A DNA stretch of 64,000 nucleotides, taken from contig JADDOH010002018.1 in assembly GCA_016648135.1 (NCBI GenBank), positions 206,802 to 270,801 of the forward strand. The letters are read 5' to 3'. The DNA is from Agrypnia vestita (Eukaryota > Arthropoda > Insecta > Trichoptera > Phryganeidae). This document shows, in pieces, positions 24,058-36,712 of the stretch. The translations under genes were made by a program, and so were the position numbers. The notes beneath the pieces are model-generated. The model saw only the letters and a list, made by a program, of their open reading frames with translations, was not told the DNA's origin and made no database searches. How positions within the stretch are numbered: the first letter of the stretch is position 1; every line of letters begins with the position of its first letter.

Positions 24058-25883
24058 TAATTTTCTTTGAACATGATACAAAAACTGCCTAACATGAAAA
24101 GATTTCGTTATTAGAATATACATACACCAGTCGCCACATCGTCACCAATTTATGATTTTATGACTCACGTTTTAATTAATTTATATTTAATCATAAAAAG
24201 ATGCCGTACTATTATGATTTAACGACGTAATTTTCTACTGACTAGCCCGGCATGTTATTTAACATCAAAAAATATATCAGCTCTCATTCTTTCATGTTGA
24301 ACTATTTCCACAGCTTTAAAATATTTGTGTAAAATAAAGTATATAATAACATAATGCCCTCATGATTATTTAGATTTCTCTTTCAAGGTAGGTCTTTCAC
24401 ATATTATAAAAAATTCCCTTAAGAAATATCCTCAGGAAGGTATAGGATTAATTTGGATCTTATCTTCTCAAGGTCCAATATTACAGATTTTTTTTTAAAC
24501 AGCCAGGATTTTGACATCCAAGACTTGTTAATGAAGAATAACAGAAATATCTACCCGGTCATGTATTCAGAAAAATTGTGTAATTTTAATAAAAATTACA
24601 GTTATATCACAGCTCATACCGGCAATACTTGTATCGAAATCTGCCTAAAAGGGTGAAATTTTTTAGAATGCATTGAAGTAAAATTTGTAGAGCCTATGTT
24701 AAATTAAGAGCATTTAAAAAAATTCTGCGGATTAAAATCACATTATTACATATATAAATTTTTATTGTTAAAAATGTTGAAATGCTCTTTTAAAAAATAC
24801 GAAACACATACCTACCTATATAGGTGATATGCTTAAATGGTGAACAGAGTGAAAATATTAATCTGAATTATTTTGATAACTTTAGAAGTAGACAAAATTT
24901 GTGTTTTTTCTTTATAAATATGCGTGTATTTTTTTAGCTTTTCTTGTGTTGAGAAAGATGAGGCGTACAAAAGAATTATTAATGAATGATTAAAATAATT
25001 CAAAAAGTTACACTTGAAAGTAAGTTTTCCAGGGACGATGTATGACTGGGAACGACAAAAAAAGGAATAAGTTGAATACCGATATTTTCTGAATACAGAT
25101 ACATAATAGAAAGATGTCATCTGAGGTATATGTGATAAGAGATTTGATACCGACTTAGTTGGTACCTAATGTGATATGTGGAATTAAGCCTTGAGTCGGA
25201 AATATAATAATGAAAGTTGAGTGAATGCAATGTCTAAGAGGACTTTTAGGCGTATTTATGTATGAATGTAATAAGTATTATATGTATTAATTGTAAAAGG
25301 GACAATGTAGGACACAATGTAACACAGCTTATTTAGCCCTTTTTGTTTATAAGAAAAATAATAGTGTGCGAAATATGGGTGATTTGAACACACGAAACAC
25401 AAGTGAAAAGAATGGTAATAGCTACGAAAGCCATCCGTATAAAATTCGGTAAAACTCTGCAATACAGATATTAGAAGATGATCTTAAAAGTGGGGCTTTT
25501 AACAGGTCTTGTTAAAAAAATTCAAACGACAACTAGTGTGCGCGTGTAATCCAGTTTGAATACTTTTTGCTTTCTGCACGAGAAAAAACCCTGTATAAGT
25601 ATTTAATTGATTTGATTAATAATTAGCGAATTATATAAATTTAAATATAAAATTAAGACGCATATATGATTCATTCAGCATGAGCTGTCGGGGCGTGTGT
25701 GTTACGTCACATCACATGAACTACCTTTACACGCAGTCAGTGAGCGGTTACTCGTTACTGTACAACCGTGGATTGCGCTTGCCGCATCAATAAATCGTTA
25801 ATTATTATTATTATACGAGTCAATATTAATATACATATAGGTACATCTGTTAGGAGCCTCAATAATCGTCGAGCTTGTATGAA
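24058..25883. other. Gene-free AT-rich stretch
   Basis: Nothing supported beyond chance open frames (the longest is 95 codons on the minus strand at 24833-25120, with no motif). Confidence 0.4.
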
Positions 25884-25964
25884 TGTGATGAGGCGAGAAT
25901 TGTTTGTCAGGACAGAGTGTGGAGTTCTATCCTCTCTGTCTATCCCCGCGGAGAAACGGCATGA
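25884..25964 (+). pseudogene. Non-LTR polymerase tail
   Basis: The frame CDEARIVCQDRVWSSILSVY PRGETA ends in TGA at 25962-25964. It is the best preserved of three similar tails in the window (also 8835-8920 and 41500-41586). The exact clade is not determinable from so short a piece. Confidence 0.5.
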
Positions 25965-28900
25965 TGAAAAGTAAGTAAGGTAACAGATATCTGCGTGTGC
26001 ACTTTAATAGCGTATAAATATGCGATCTAAATTTAGGATGATAGGATTTCTGACCAAAAAAGCGATTACCTTATAAGATCAACCTGTTGATTAATTTAGC
26101 TCTCTCAGATTTCTATCTCTTTTAAAATTTAAAATCTGCGCAGAAAAGACGAATAATTTGTAATATATAACTGCATAATATCCAACAGAGTGAGACAGGT
26201 ACATAACAGTATTCCGGAAAATGAATTCCCGGCCTGCTTCCAGAAATGAGAACGCCGCGCCGTCTGTGTCGGTGTGTAAATGTACGAGGGGAGTAGTCTA
26301 AGGCGACGGTAGTCACTAATGTGCGTTCTACAAGTAAACTTTTTAATGTTGTATTCCTGTAATCACACCACGTACGTTTATAAAAATGAAATGTATGTAA
26401 TCTTAATTATAAACTCAATATTAAATTCATAGACTTCCGTCTGGAATCACTACACCAACGCAATTATTTTTATCTCGCAATGTCATTTCCATCGTGAGAT
26501 ATGCAGCTTTGAATTATTCCAATAAACTATTAAAAACGTCACATTTTTCCAAAAAATAATGTTTTTAAACAAAACATGGGGAAAAACAATTTGAATATTT
26601 AAACTCTATTGAATTGAATAAATAATTTGTTATGATTTGATTCGTCGGGATTATTCTGTCTGGCAAGCATCATTTTTTTTTCTAGCCTTTTTCAGTGTAA
26701 TGTAGGGAATGTAAAATTAACACAGGGAATGTGCAAGTATAATATATGTACACAAGAACGAAGATTTTCGGCGGAGCCGGGTAATAAAACTAGGGAATAA
26801 TAAAATATACAACTCTTACCTCTCTTCACCTCCCTTTTGTCTTTGGCTTCTTTTATTCCCACAAACAAACACAATTAAACTGAATTTCTCCAATGGATAT
26901 AACTGAATTACAGTCTTTCCCACATTCGGTACCGACACACTGTGTCCGATTATCTTGTCACCTGTGAACAAAAAAAAAATATCCTGGTATAAGACAATTC
27001 ATTCACATGGAGACGCTACTTTCCTATTGAAGATCGACCTGAAAGGTTATTGTGGCTTGGGAAAGACACACCTGTCTCCATTGTCAAAAGTGACAGCACG
27101 GAAACCAATCACAGCCAACGTAGGTACAATTGATTTATGGGTAACTGAAATTCTTATAAGAAATTTTGAAATGAAACAGGAAATTTGTATAACCTTCTCT
27201 ATAGTCTTCTGGGTAATCCTGCGGTATGTCTCTGACATCTGCAGCCGGCATTGTTAATCTCAAGCAGGGTCTATTAGAAGGGCTTTTTTCTCAAATTTCT
27301 GAGAGTTTCCGATACTTATCTTACTCTACATGCAGCGAGACCGCCTAATTTACTACCACAAGTTCATTAGCTCTTAAAGCTTTGATACTTTAAAGAGCTA
27401 CGTACTACTACAAAGAAAAAAGAAGAAAAAATTTGACGGGGCAGTAACAACAAAAGGAAAAAAAGTTAAACGTATAAAAAAATATATATATATATTTTGA
27501 ACGCAGTCACCAAGAATAACTAATTTAAAATGTCCTGAATTCTATATATTCTAAGATTATACGTAGCTATCTCTTCCAAAATCATGTTTCCTACACATTT
27601 ATAGGCTATGTTTCCTACAAAATCTCGAATTCAGTAGGTACATTATTAATTAGTTATCCTCGATTACTGCATTAAATTTTTGCTGTCTTTACTTTTGCTA
27701 ACAAAAAACCCTCTAATTAAGGTTTGTGATCAGGAATGATGTTGGTGAAATGTTAAGTATTGATTTGCAATACCTTGATGGAAGTAGGATGTGTCTTTCG
27801 TGGCAATACCCTGTATGAGCATTTCACCTTTTGCCGGATCACTATGTATGCGAAATACATAATACGATAACAAGACAGAATAGTTCAGACATTATACCAT
27901 AAAAGTGATTTTGAATATGAAAGTCAATCTGTAAAAATAAAAGAATGATTTTCATTTTATTTATTTCGTGTAGCTCAGGATAGTTTTTATAGATAGATAA
28001 AAAGTTTTTTCTAGTAGTAATTTCAAAGATTATTTGACAGCAAGATTGTTTTTACCTAGAAATATTTACCTATCAAAAAGTATAGTTATCAAAAATTAGT
28101 ACATTGTAATTTTTTAACATCAAATCGCATTCATACGTTTAATTTGTTACCAAAAATTAACAAACGGACAAAAATCACGGAGAGAAAGAACTTTTTTAAT
28201 GAAGTAATATTAATGTTTCCATTTCGCCGATTTCGAAGCTGACGAACACCTCCATGGCAAACCAAATTTCCTGAACCATCGAATACACTCCACCCATCTT
28301 GTTTATCGTTCGTTTTCCCCGGTTCTTTTTGCCAGAAATACATTTTTAATCAACAGTTACTGGAGCAGAAGGGAATGGATGTGTGCAGTGAGGTGCTGCG
28401 GACGATTAACATTACTCCTCTATGACCGTGTTGGAGAGCGAACAAAAAAGTATTTTTATACGAACGAATATAAAAGAACAATTCAATTACATCGGAATTT
28501 TATTTGATCAGTGAGGAAAATTTGCCCAATATTTTCAAATACTGGTGACGCAAGTAAATATTCGTATAATTTTTTTTATCCTTAATTTTTATCTCGTGTT
28601 TACCGATTGATATCAGAGGCACCAAAACTTTTTGAAATCAAAACCTTTAGAGGCGTTAAATACCTATCCCGGTACTTCTTCATAAGATAGACCAGTGCCC
28701 TGGCATCTTAGCTACTCCATTAGTAAGCAGACTTATTTCACTGATTTCCCCTATATATTTGACATTTTCTACATTCTTAGCATAAAATCTCAGAATTAAT
28801 ATTTTTTAATATATTTGACAATAGTTACCACTGTTGAACTTTATAACAAGGTGAACTTATTCATACACACTTCTTGCAAGATTTTTTCAGGAAAAAATCA

Positions 28901-29554
28901 TATTCTTTATGATATACTTAAAAAGAACTGTGAAAGTGATTATAAGTGTGTGGTTATAAATATTATATAATAAAATATTACATATTGTAAAATAATATAA
29001 TAATAAGAATAATTGTTTAAATGATAAAAAAATATATAAAAAAAATAAAAAATAAAAAAAACATAAAAAAAAAATTTTAAAAATGATAATTTAAGAATGA
29101 TATATTTATCGGTGGCGTGCGCAGGAATGGGCTGTATTGTCACTAGGGGTTTTATTCATCTTAAACGGAAACGCATCACCTGGGAAAAAATATAATCTTT
29201 CAGAAGTATCATATTGTAAAAACTACACAAGCGGGAGTTAAAAGTAAGTATTTTTCTTTTGTTTAAATTTTTATTTTTTCTTGTTATATTATTCTTAACA
29301 TGCCTAAGTTTATTTCATAACATATTTATCATTATTATCATATTTCTAAAAGTGAAGACCTATAATTGGCCATCTATATTATATTAATGTTTTCTAGGCT
29401 TCTTTGTTGTACTGTTAGGCTTCCGTGAATATTAAATAAATAAATAAATAAATTATTTGATCCTTTTTTTTAAATCTTCTGCTAAATAGTTTCATTTCAT
29501 TATAGAAAACAAACATAAAATCCTACATTGAATATCCATACATACATACATTGA
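25965..29554. other. Gene-free stretch, a few weak exon-like segments
   Basis: No supported gene. 26820-26961 on the minus strand has an acceptor (TTCACAG), one open frame and a consensus donor (GAGAG/gtaag), but no recognised protein. 29380-29460 ends in a TAAA-type simple run like a retroposon tail. Confidence 0.35.
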
Positions 29555-29735
29555 AAACACTGGCTTCTCACTCCAAAGGTTTCCGAGGTTTGACTCAAAA
29601 TGAGTTCACGTGATTTTTTGAATATAATAAATACAGCAATAAATATGGTTAACTCAATCCTGGGTGTTTTTGTAATGTACGAGTATTTCGTACCGATAAT
29701 TGGGCCTCTTGGCCGGTTAAATCATTAAAAATTAA
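29555..29735 (+). mobile_element. tRNA-derived SINE, family B, copy 2
   Basis: Shares AACACTGGCTTCTCAC, GGTTTCCG, CTCAATCCTGGGTGTTTTTG and AATTGGGCCTCT with 7010-7150. Box B has decayed to GAGGTTTGACTC, so this is an old copy. Confidence 0.65.
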
Positions 29736-29814
29736 ATATTACGTGGAGTGCACGCCTCTGATACTTAAATAAACATACGCATAACTCATTTATGCGTAAG
29801 TTTATTTCAAAATT

Positions 29815-29872
29815 GACAGCATACAATAAATGCTGTCAATTTTACATTTTACAGCATTTATTGTATGCTGTC
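29815..29872. repeat. Hairpin, 22-bp arms
   Basis: GACAGCATACAATAAATGCT and its complement flank a 14-base loop. Downstream, CAAATGTAAAATTT echoes the loop, suggesting a small fold-back. Confidence 0.8.
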
Positions 29873-31270
29873 AAATGTAAAATTTGCAGGCACCGTCGAC
29901 GATTTTGACAAGCAACACTTTTTTAAAATTTTCAGAATAGGTGATAGCTGTATAGGTTGTATGGAGCGTATGTTCCGAAACGGTGAAAAGAAATAAGATG
30001 AAAGAATCTGTGTTACATCGGTAAAATTGAGGCAAAATTGTAAAGCGTATTGAGTGAAAGCGATGAAAGCAATATCATTAGTAGCAATTTTCGTAAGGGT
30101 ATACAGAATGTCGATTCATTCGGATTTATGAACAGAATTCTCTCTGGCGAGTAGTGGGGAAGAAAACTTTTAATGACATCAGTCGATAAAGAGGAAAGCG
30201 TCGACCATCTCTAGGCACACACCACACATTCGGTCGTTGTGTAATTTATGCTACACTTTGATGGGTTAGTAAACATTAAAATTATTCTTAGTAACATAAA
30301 AAAAACGAGTTTGCAGGAGAGAGGAAAATAAGTTTTTTTTTACAAATTGACGGTTGATTTTTGGCTAGCTAAAAATAATAACCGAGCCAAATTTTAAAAA
30401 CATATTTTTTAAATAGACTGGAAGGTTTAACAAAACGATACATTATTAAACGTATCTCATGAGTTCGATATTCATTTTTAACTACGAACTTAATTTAATT
30501 TAGTTAGTGAAATTTAACACTCTGTAACAAATATAATTCTGAATGAATTTGCATGATTGAGCTACAAAAACGCTATTTTTGTAGATGTTAGGTTTTCATG
30601 TTCCCAAAGGCCGGTTGAATTAAGTTGGTTTACAGTAATAGTTCGTTTTAAGCATGGATTTTAACGAAAACGAGTTATTTGATTGGTGGAAAACGCTAAA
30701 TTCTGGTTCAAATTTCAGCACGGTTTTAATTATTTTATTCAACTTGTATCAAAACAAATGAAATTTTACTATTCAAATTGAATTACTTACACGTTACTCC
30801 GGTATATATCAGAAGAGAGATAAAAAAAAAGAGAATCTGTATATTCCCGCACAAGAGACGCATTGCGAAGTGGCCAAGACACATATTTAATGGCAAAGGA
30901 CGCCACTCTAGACAACGGTCATCCGGTTTTTCATCGCGGTCACCACGCAACCTCAAAAGCAAACCTTCTATTGTATATTGTATGTGCTTTGCACATCCAT
31001 TGTATATCTAGATAACACGTTATCACGATTATATAGTTATTTCAAACCGATGTAAAGGAGATACATGAAATACTGTAAATTGTTACACAGCGAATTAGCT
31101 ATGTCGAGTAGAATATACTATGTCAGGATTAAACAACTTTCACCAAAGAAACAAATAAAATATTTAATCAATTTTTTAATTTATGGAGGTTAAAAGTTCT
31201 CATTTACACTAAAAGGTCGCCGAAGGGCGGGTAGGAGACAGATGTCTCGGCTGCGAAATGTAGTGGACCG
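29873..31270. other. Gene-free stretch
   Basis: No supported gene. At 30850-30960 a frame KRRIAKWPRHIFNGKG vaguely recalls the RxxWxGHIxR segment of non-LTR polymerases but is too short to call. Confidence 0.35.
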
Positions 31271-31272
31271 TA

Positions 31273-31416
31273 CAGTTGCCGGCAAACTTCTTGAAATTTT
31301 TTTTAAATAGTGGGAGAATGCGCAGAAGACAAAATTTGGGTCTTTTTGGTGGAATGGTACATGCGCAAACTTCCCCCCACTACGCCGTAAAATTTCAAGA
31401 TGTTTGCCGGCTACTG
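31273..31416. mobile_element. TA-flanked MITE (Tc1/mariner-like)
   Basis: Terminal inverted repeats of about 31 bp start CAGTTGCCGGCAAACTTCTT on the left and CAGTAGCCGGCAAACATCTT on the right arm, followed by GAAATTTT. The element is 144 bp and sits between TA dinucleotides (31271-31272, 31417-31418). CAGT ends and TA duplication fit Tc1/mariner MITEs. No coding capacity. Confidence 0.85.
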
Positions 31417-31651
31417 TACTAGAAGTTTGGAGAAGCTATTCGACGAAATGTCGGGGAGAGCTGATAGGGCACACAAAGATGAAGAAAAGATCTCAACCAT
31501 ACAGAATGTGTTTCAAGAAACTTAAATATTGGCTGTTCATGCGATTTTTAAATATTTTGTACAAATTAAAGATAATAGTTTAGTTAATAATATTATTGAA
31601 AAAATACTCAAATAAATTGAATGAAGCCAACAAAGTGAGTGGAGTAACTTT

Positions 31652-31807
31652 CTACTGTTTTAAAACAATAGTGGTGATGGGGAGCTCCGCACGCTTTAGC
31701 CCTAAATGCAGTAACCATTTCAGCAAATCAGTTTCAAGATATGGATAATTCGCTCGCGCTGCTTCCCGCATGAAGTCATTTTGTTGACGATCGTTGTACC
31801 ATACGCA
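31652..31807 (-). pseudogene. Possible DNA-transposon protein fragment
   Basis: On the minus strand an ATTACAG acceptor-like site opens CVWYNDRQQNDFMREAARAN, then YPYLETDLLKWLLHLGLKRA, ending in ELPITTIVLKQ and TAG. YPxLExxLLKWxxxxRxxGxPxT recalls the CENP-B-type helix-turn-helix of pogo/Tigger-like transposases. This is a weak match on style. Confidence 0.3.
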
Positions 31808-32220
31808 CTGTAATATTCCGGTTAGTAACCAAAAAGATTGTTCAAATAAACTTCAACACCAAATAGTGAGTATACTCACTCACTGCCTGCATCGTCTTAC
31901 CATTTATGCTGCACATTGATTCATTCACACATTCATATAATTCATTCATACGCGACACTAACACTGAATACGGAAGAATTCCCCCGGTCGAGTGGGAATT
32001 CTATTTACCCTTCACATACTAGCGCAGCGGGGTTCTTCCGATGCGGTTCACCAAACTAACCCACCAAACAATGTTGGTATGTTAATTTTTTTATTCATAC
32101 CGTGGTTTAAAAAAAGTATAAACTTAAAATATGAACACTTTTTATAAAAAAATGTGATACAAAATCGTCAAGTTTGTGTTTACTGGGGTATTATGCCGTG
32201 TTGTTACGACCTTTCGGGTC

Positions 32221-32255
32221 GACGTTTCGGATCCCATTGCAGGGTCCATCATCAG
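32221..32255 (-). ncRNA. Hammerhead ribozyme-like motif (opposite arm)
   Basis: Mirror copy of 32282-32316 with CTGATGA (32255-32249), the same stem II and GAAACGTC ending at 32221. It is followed on its strand by GACCCGAAAGGTCG, which may act as a flanking stem-loop. Confidence 0.7.
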
Positions 32256-32281
32256 GGCTGATGTCAGGCTGATCATCAGGG

Positions 32282-32316
32282 CTGATGATGGACCCTGCAA
32301 TGGGATCCGAAACGTC
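32282..32316 (+). ncRNA. Hammerhead ribozyme-like motif
   Basis: CTGATGA (32282-32288), then stem II GGACCC paired to GGG(A)TCC around TGCAAT, then GAAAC (32309-32313) and the cleavage-type triplet GTC (32314-32316). All conserved core boxes are intact. Stem III is minimal, which matches the small dimer-acting hammerheads described for Penelope-like elements. Confidence 0.7.
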
Positions 32317-32445
32317 GGCCCGAAAGGTCGTAACAACACGGCATAATACCCCAGTAAACACAAACTTGAAGATTCTGAGTGGCCGTGAAAACCTAAGAAC
32401 GATACAAAATCGTGTTTGTCGTATTAATTAGGATTTCGTGTATAC

Positions 32446-33125
32446 TAGGGATGGGTCGTCGACGTATTTACCGTCGACGAAACGAGACCGTCCACGTCCA
32501 TCCATCGACGAGACGATCAACTAGTTGAATTCGTCAACTAGTTGACGATGTCGCGGACGTTCTATCTAAACATCGGGACGATGGTCAACTGTCTACGGTT
32601 CAACGCGACGCTTCTCGACGGCTCAACCGTTGGCTATTTTTATGACGTTAATTTTTAAAATTTAAAGAAGTTCGAAGGAATATAGTTTCGGGGAAAGTAA
32701 AACCGCTACTTGTGCTTATAAGTAAAAAGAAATATTTTATTATTTATTTGTTTACATATTGTTTTATATACTTCTTTCTATATATAATAAAGAAAGAAGT
32801 AGGTATACACAGCAATGTCAGGTGTAAGCAGTAAAATATTAGTTCAAAAAAAAAAAATTAAACAGAATTGTTTTTTTTATACAGCGCAAAATTGGGAATT
32901 CAAGTCGACAACGAGAGACGAGAGAGAAATAAACGGAGACGTTTTGTCTTGCTCTCGCTCGTTGCTTTGCACGAAGTTGAATCTCGAATCGTCCACCGTT
33001 CACGGCGTCCGCCGTCCACCGTCTACGAATTCAACTAGTCCATGCGATAAACGTAAACCGTCGACGCGTCGACGCAACGTCAACGGTTGATTTCAACTAG
33101 TCCGTCCATTCAACGCCCATCCCTA
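32446..33125. mobile_element. hAT-like non-autonomous transposon
   Basis: Ends TAGGGATGGG and CCCATCCCTA are inverted repeats, and the 680-bp element is bracketed by a perfect 8-bp duplication GTGTATAC (32438-32445 and 33126-33133), the hAT hallmark. The interior is rich in GTCGAC/CGTCGACG and CAACTAGTTG words near both ends and includes an A/T-rich centre. No transposase frame is recognisable. Confidence 0.9.
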
Positions 33126-33394
33126 GTGTATACCACTTTCGTGTATAGCCACTGACCGAAAGAAAGTAAGACCATCTTCGAAACAATTTTTTACGCGTGT
33201 GATACGGGCATTCCTCATCACGTGACAGGTGGCTCGAATAGAGACAATTACAATAAGATGTGCTATCTTGAACAATATTACCAACACTTTCACAAGCGGC
33301 AGTCGAATTATCCGAACAGCGTGCCGCCTGAGGTACGTGATGGAATAATTTGTAACAAAAAATATTATAATCATTTATCAAAATATAAATATAG

Positions 33395-33949
33395 TGGGGT
33401 GGTGCAGCTTGTACTATATTATATTCATTAAGCAAAGTCCAGAAAATCTTATTGCGAGTTCTTCATAAAATAGCATTTCGTTTTTCTTCAGAACAACTTT
33501 TCCGAGAATGTCGCATCCTGGATATCAATCGGATATATTTACTTAACATCTTAAAATATTTTTTCCGACACAAACAAGATCGCCAACAAATAATTCACTC
33601 TCACTCTTAACAAGAGCACAAGTGAACTTCGACTATCTTGTACCCAAATTCACCAAAACATTTTTACATCTTCTCATTTTCATTTCATCTCTTCCAAGCT
33701 CCAAAAATATATAACATTCCAAACACAAAACTAAAAACTTGTGGCCATAGTCTCGAATATTTTTCTTCAAAAGTGAAATTCTGGCTGAAGAAAAAAGCAT
33801 GCACAAAACCTTTTAAAAGCCAAGAAAACCAAAATTTGAAAAATACTCGTACCTATATGAACATATATTTTAATCTTTTCAAATACTTTTATATATTTTC
33901 TTTTATTCACTATCCAATTAACATTATATTTTTAATGTCTTTGATATAG
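33395..33949 (+). pseudogene. Non-LTR reverse transcriptase C-terminus, frameshifted
   Basis: Frame one (33395-33610) reads WGGAACTILYSLSKVQKILL, then RVLHKIAFRFSSEQLFREC, RILDINRIYLLNILKYFFRH. This is the segment after the YADD region in Jockey/CR1-type polymerases (WGGA...LxxLQKKxLRIL...EPLFxxLxILxxxxIYxxxLLKF). A later frame has FQAPKIYNIPNTKLKTCGHS then LEYFSSKVKFWLKKK, the matching tail. About 300 bp of non-coding 3' region with an ATCTATCTATTTATC end follows (to about 34255). Confidence 0.7.
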
Positions 33950-34255
33950 AATTAACACTATTATTAAATTTTTAATGATAAATTATTATTATTACTTATT
34001 TTTTATTGGCAGTAAGATGTGTTCATATAATAACTGTTTTATATAAATAATAAATATTCTTGCACATACATTGTACCTACTGGAAGAGCACTGTCTGCTA
34101 AAACACAGTAAAATACTAGTGTAGCAGGCAAGGTGTCAAATAAATGTAGTGTTTACTTTGCTGCCAAGACCCTCAGCAACAATGAAACATGGTTATATAT
34201 AAAATGATGTCACCTATGAATGTGAAATAAATCTATCTATTTATCTAAAATGTAT

Positions 34256-36708
34256 CTAGTAAAACCTCGACATAAGGGACCAGTTCGGGTGAGGCTAGGT
34301 TCGTTAAGATGGAGAGCCTGTAACATTAAGTAGATTTTTGGAACATATTAAAGAATTGACAAATAACGAGAAGTTAGCTTACCTATTTTAACTTATGCAG
34401 AGACGTTAGTGTAATTAATAATTAAGTTTATACAAAAAAATTGATTTCACAGAAAAGTTTTATGTATGTATTATTACATTTGGTACTACTAATCAATGGT
34501 AGTTTGGAGATTGTTATAAAAATTCAATACATCGCAAATGCGAAAGAGATGCCGCAGTTTATGGTGTTAATTATAAAACACTGTTTTTCAATTAATTTAT
34601 TACGCATTACTGTTAATTTAATGGAAACCAATAAAATGATTATCATACTTACTTTAAAATCATGTCTGATTTGGCATAATAAAAAATAACTGACGTGATA
34701 AAGATTAGAACCGTTTTCGACGAGTTTAAAATTTAGTGGATATTCACTGCTCTGTTGATATTGAATGAAAGCTTGTAAAAAGTGCGAACACTAGAGACAT
34801 TCCGCACTCACCCTATGGGCTATTCGCTAAAATAAAAAAAAACTGCTGAAGAACAGTAAATTAATAACTAAAATATCCCATCATTGTAAGCAATTCATGA
34901 TTGAAAGCAATTTGAAATTAACAGGATATATAAAATATAACATACCGGCTCAAAATTTTGACCGTAAAATCGAGGGATTACTGCCCTGAATAAAAAACAG
35001 ACTTAATTCGTATTTTAAAGATGTATCCGTCATTGTATCTAAAGTCTGCACCGTGTTTTCTATAGAACTGGGATGCAGGAAGGATATTAGATTTAAGCAA
35101 AGCGCAATATTCTCCGCTGGAAGCGGCGGTTGAGGGCAGGGAGAGGAGGGACTGAGAGGGTAGGGAGAGAAAGGGACTGAACGTAACAGGGGAAAGGTAA
35201 ACGCAGTAATTTGTTAGTGGAAATGTTGCTCCTTAACGACTGCATACTAATTAGATTTCCGAGATTAAATTGATTTTGACTAGAGATGTCGCTAGGTACC
35301 CAGAATAGGTCGATTGAGCTAAACAGTTAACGTCGTGTCGGTCCGTCACTTACTATTTATCAAAGACAGACAGATCAGGATGTGGATTAATTATACACAG
35401 CCAGCCATTAGAAAATAATATTATTATCACGGGACGTGGCTGCTAAAAAAACAAAATAAAACACTAAAACAATTTAAACTCACTGATAATAAGTCACTGG
35501 ACACGAATAACATCGAAATATTGTTATTATATTTATAAACCTAATGTTTCTAAAATATTCGCTTTAACTTTAAATAAAAAATACACACTTATTATTACAC
35601 TGTTTCTTGATTCGCGCTATTTCATGCTGTCTTTTGCTTGCGAACACTTTCGAGAAAATTCCGTTCAATATTCGTATGTAGAAAAACTTCTTGCTCACCG
35701 ATAGGAACTTCCTTTATTTATTATCGCTGGAATACACGTGCCTGTGACGGTGCGCTGCGCTCCGTTGCTAAAATCGCGTTGGTTAAGTGTCACAAATAAC
35801 TGACTCGGGTGGCGAAACGCCCTTGCAATTAAAGATTCCTTTGAGATTTAACAATAGCTGCCTAGATATCTCGAGAGACATGTGGAACATTCCAAAGATT
35901 ACGAAAGTCCCTAGACAATTGCAGAGTATTCCATTGTGATATTGTCAGTATTTAGAGAGGTCTCTTTTTGCAACTTCTCGTGATTTCTAATATCTTATGA
36001 TATTATTATTTACATCTATTATATATATATATGTAAGTGGGTTGTCCTTTTTTGTGTGCAAGTACGTGCAATAATCGTATTATTGCAGAATACATACAAC
36101 GATGAAAATCACCCTAAAGTTTAGTTATAAACCCAACCACATATATACTTGTATTTATAAACTATATTTATTTTTTATTTTTAACGCTATAAACAGCCTG
36201 GTGGTGCAATGCTGTAGGGAGACACTTCACAGAATCACCCAGGCTTAAGAAAATGTTGAGAAAGTAGTGAGAAAAAAGAAAGAGAAAAAAATTGTAATGA
36301 GATGTTATCAGGAATCGATATATCAGAGTAGATATATCAAAATTACGTTTTTATAGGACAATAAAGACGTGCCATCTATCTATTATTAAAACCTTATAAT
36401 TTCCAAGCCATAAGCGTGATTACTCGCACTTTTCAACCTCTCTACATTAGTAGCATGTAAAAGAAAATGTTTTTTGCAGACCAATCCTAGGATTGCGACC
36501 CACAAAAAAAAGAAAATATGTATATATATATATATATAAAAAAACACTCAAATAATATACACCTCTCTCTTACGCGGTAACGTCCGTCAAAACTGGTTGG
36601 TTGTTAAATTGTTATTTTACAGAGTAGACATCGTGGGAACAATAATAATTTTCAACAGATTATTTTACTTTATTATTTTACGTAAAATTGATAGAAATTT
36701 ATGGTTTC
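34256..36708. other. Gene-free stretch
   Basis: No gene supported. 35095-35215 is a purine-rich GGGAGAGG region. 35700-35900 is GC-richer. 36180-36380 resembles a short retroposed element ending in CTATCTATTATT. Confidence 0.35.
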
Positions 36709-36712
36709 TTAA

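Larger units (their letters stand above)
32169..32400. mobile_element. Penelope-like fold-back with two hammerheads
   Basis: Arms of about 97 bp form an almost perfect inverted repeat (left CAAGTTTGTGTTTACTGGGG, right its complement) around a centre at 32265. The right arm continues with a further GATTCTGAGTGGCCGTG tail. The element is bounded by a 13-bp direct repeat GATACAAAATCGT (32156-32168 and 32401-32413), which I read as a target-site duplication. Each arm has a hammerhead-ribozyme core. No reverse transcriptase is present, so any mobility would need an autonomous relative. Confidence 0.8.

Noticed and set aside
24833..25120. 95-codon minus-strand gene
   Set aside because: Low-complexity Tyr/Phe/Ser-rich translation of AT-rich DNA, with no splice context or motif.
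26122..26316. Minus-strand open frame in a GC-richer block
   Set aside because: Two frames are open at once and neither has a motif. It looks like an interspersed repeat or non-coding DNA.
28131..28343. Minus-strand small protein (starts MYFWQKEPGKTNDKQDG)
   Set aside because: The composition is attractive but there is no splice partner, family match or upstream signal; length is within chance expectation.
30850..30960. Non-LTR polymerase fragment
   Set aside because: Only one short motif-like stretch (AKWPRHIFNG), too little to separate from chance.
33097..33435. 112-codon minus-strand gene
   Set aside because: It runs antisense across the hAT end and the start of a clear + strand retroelement relic.
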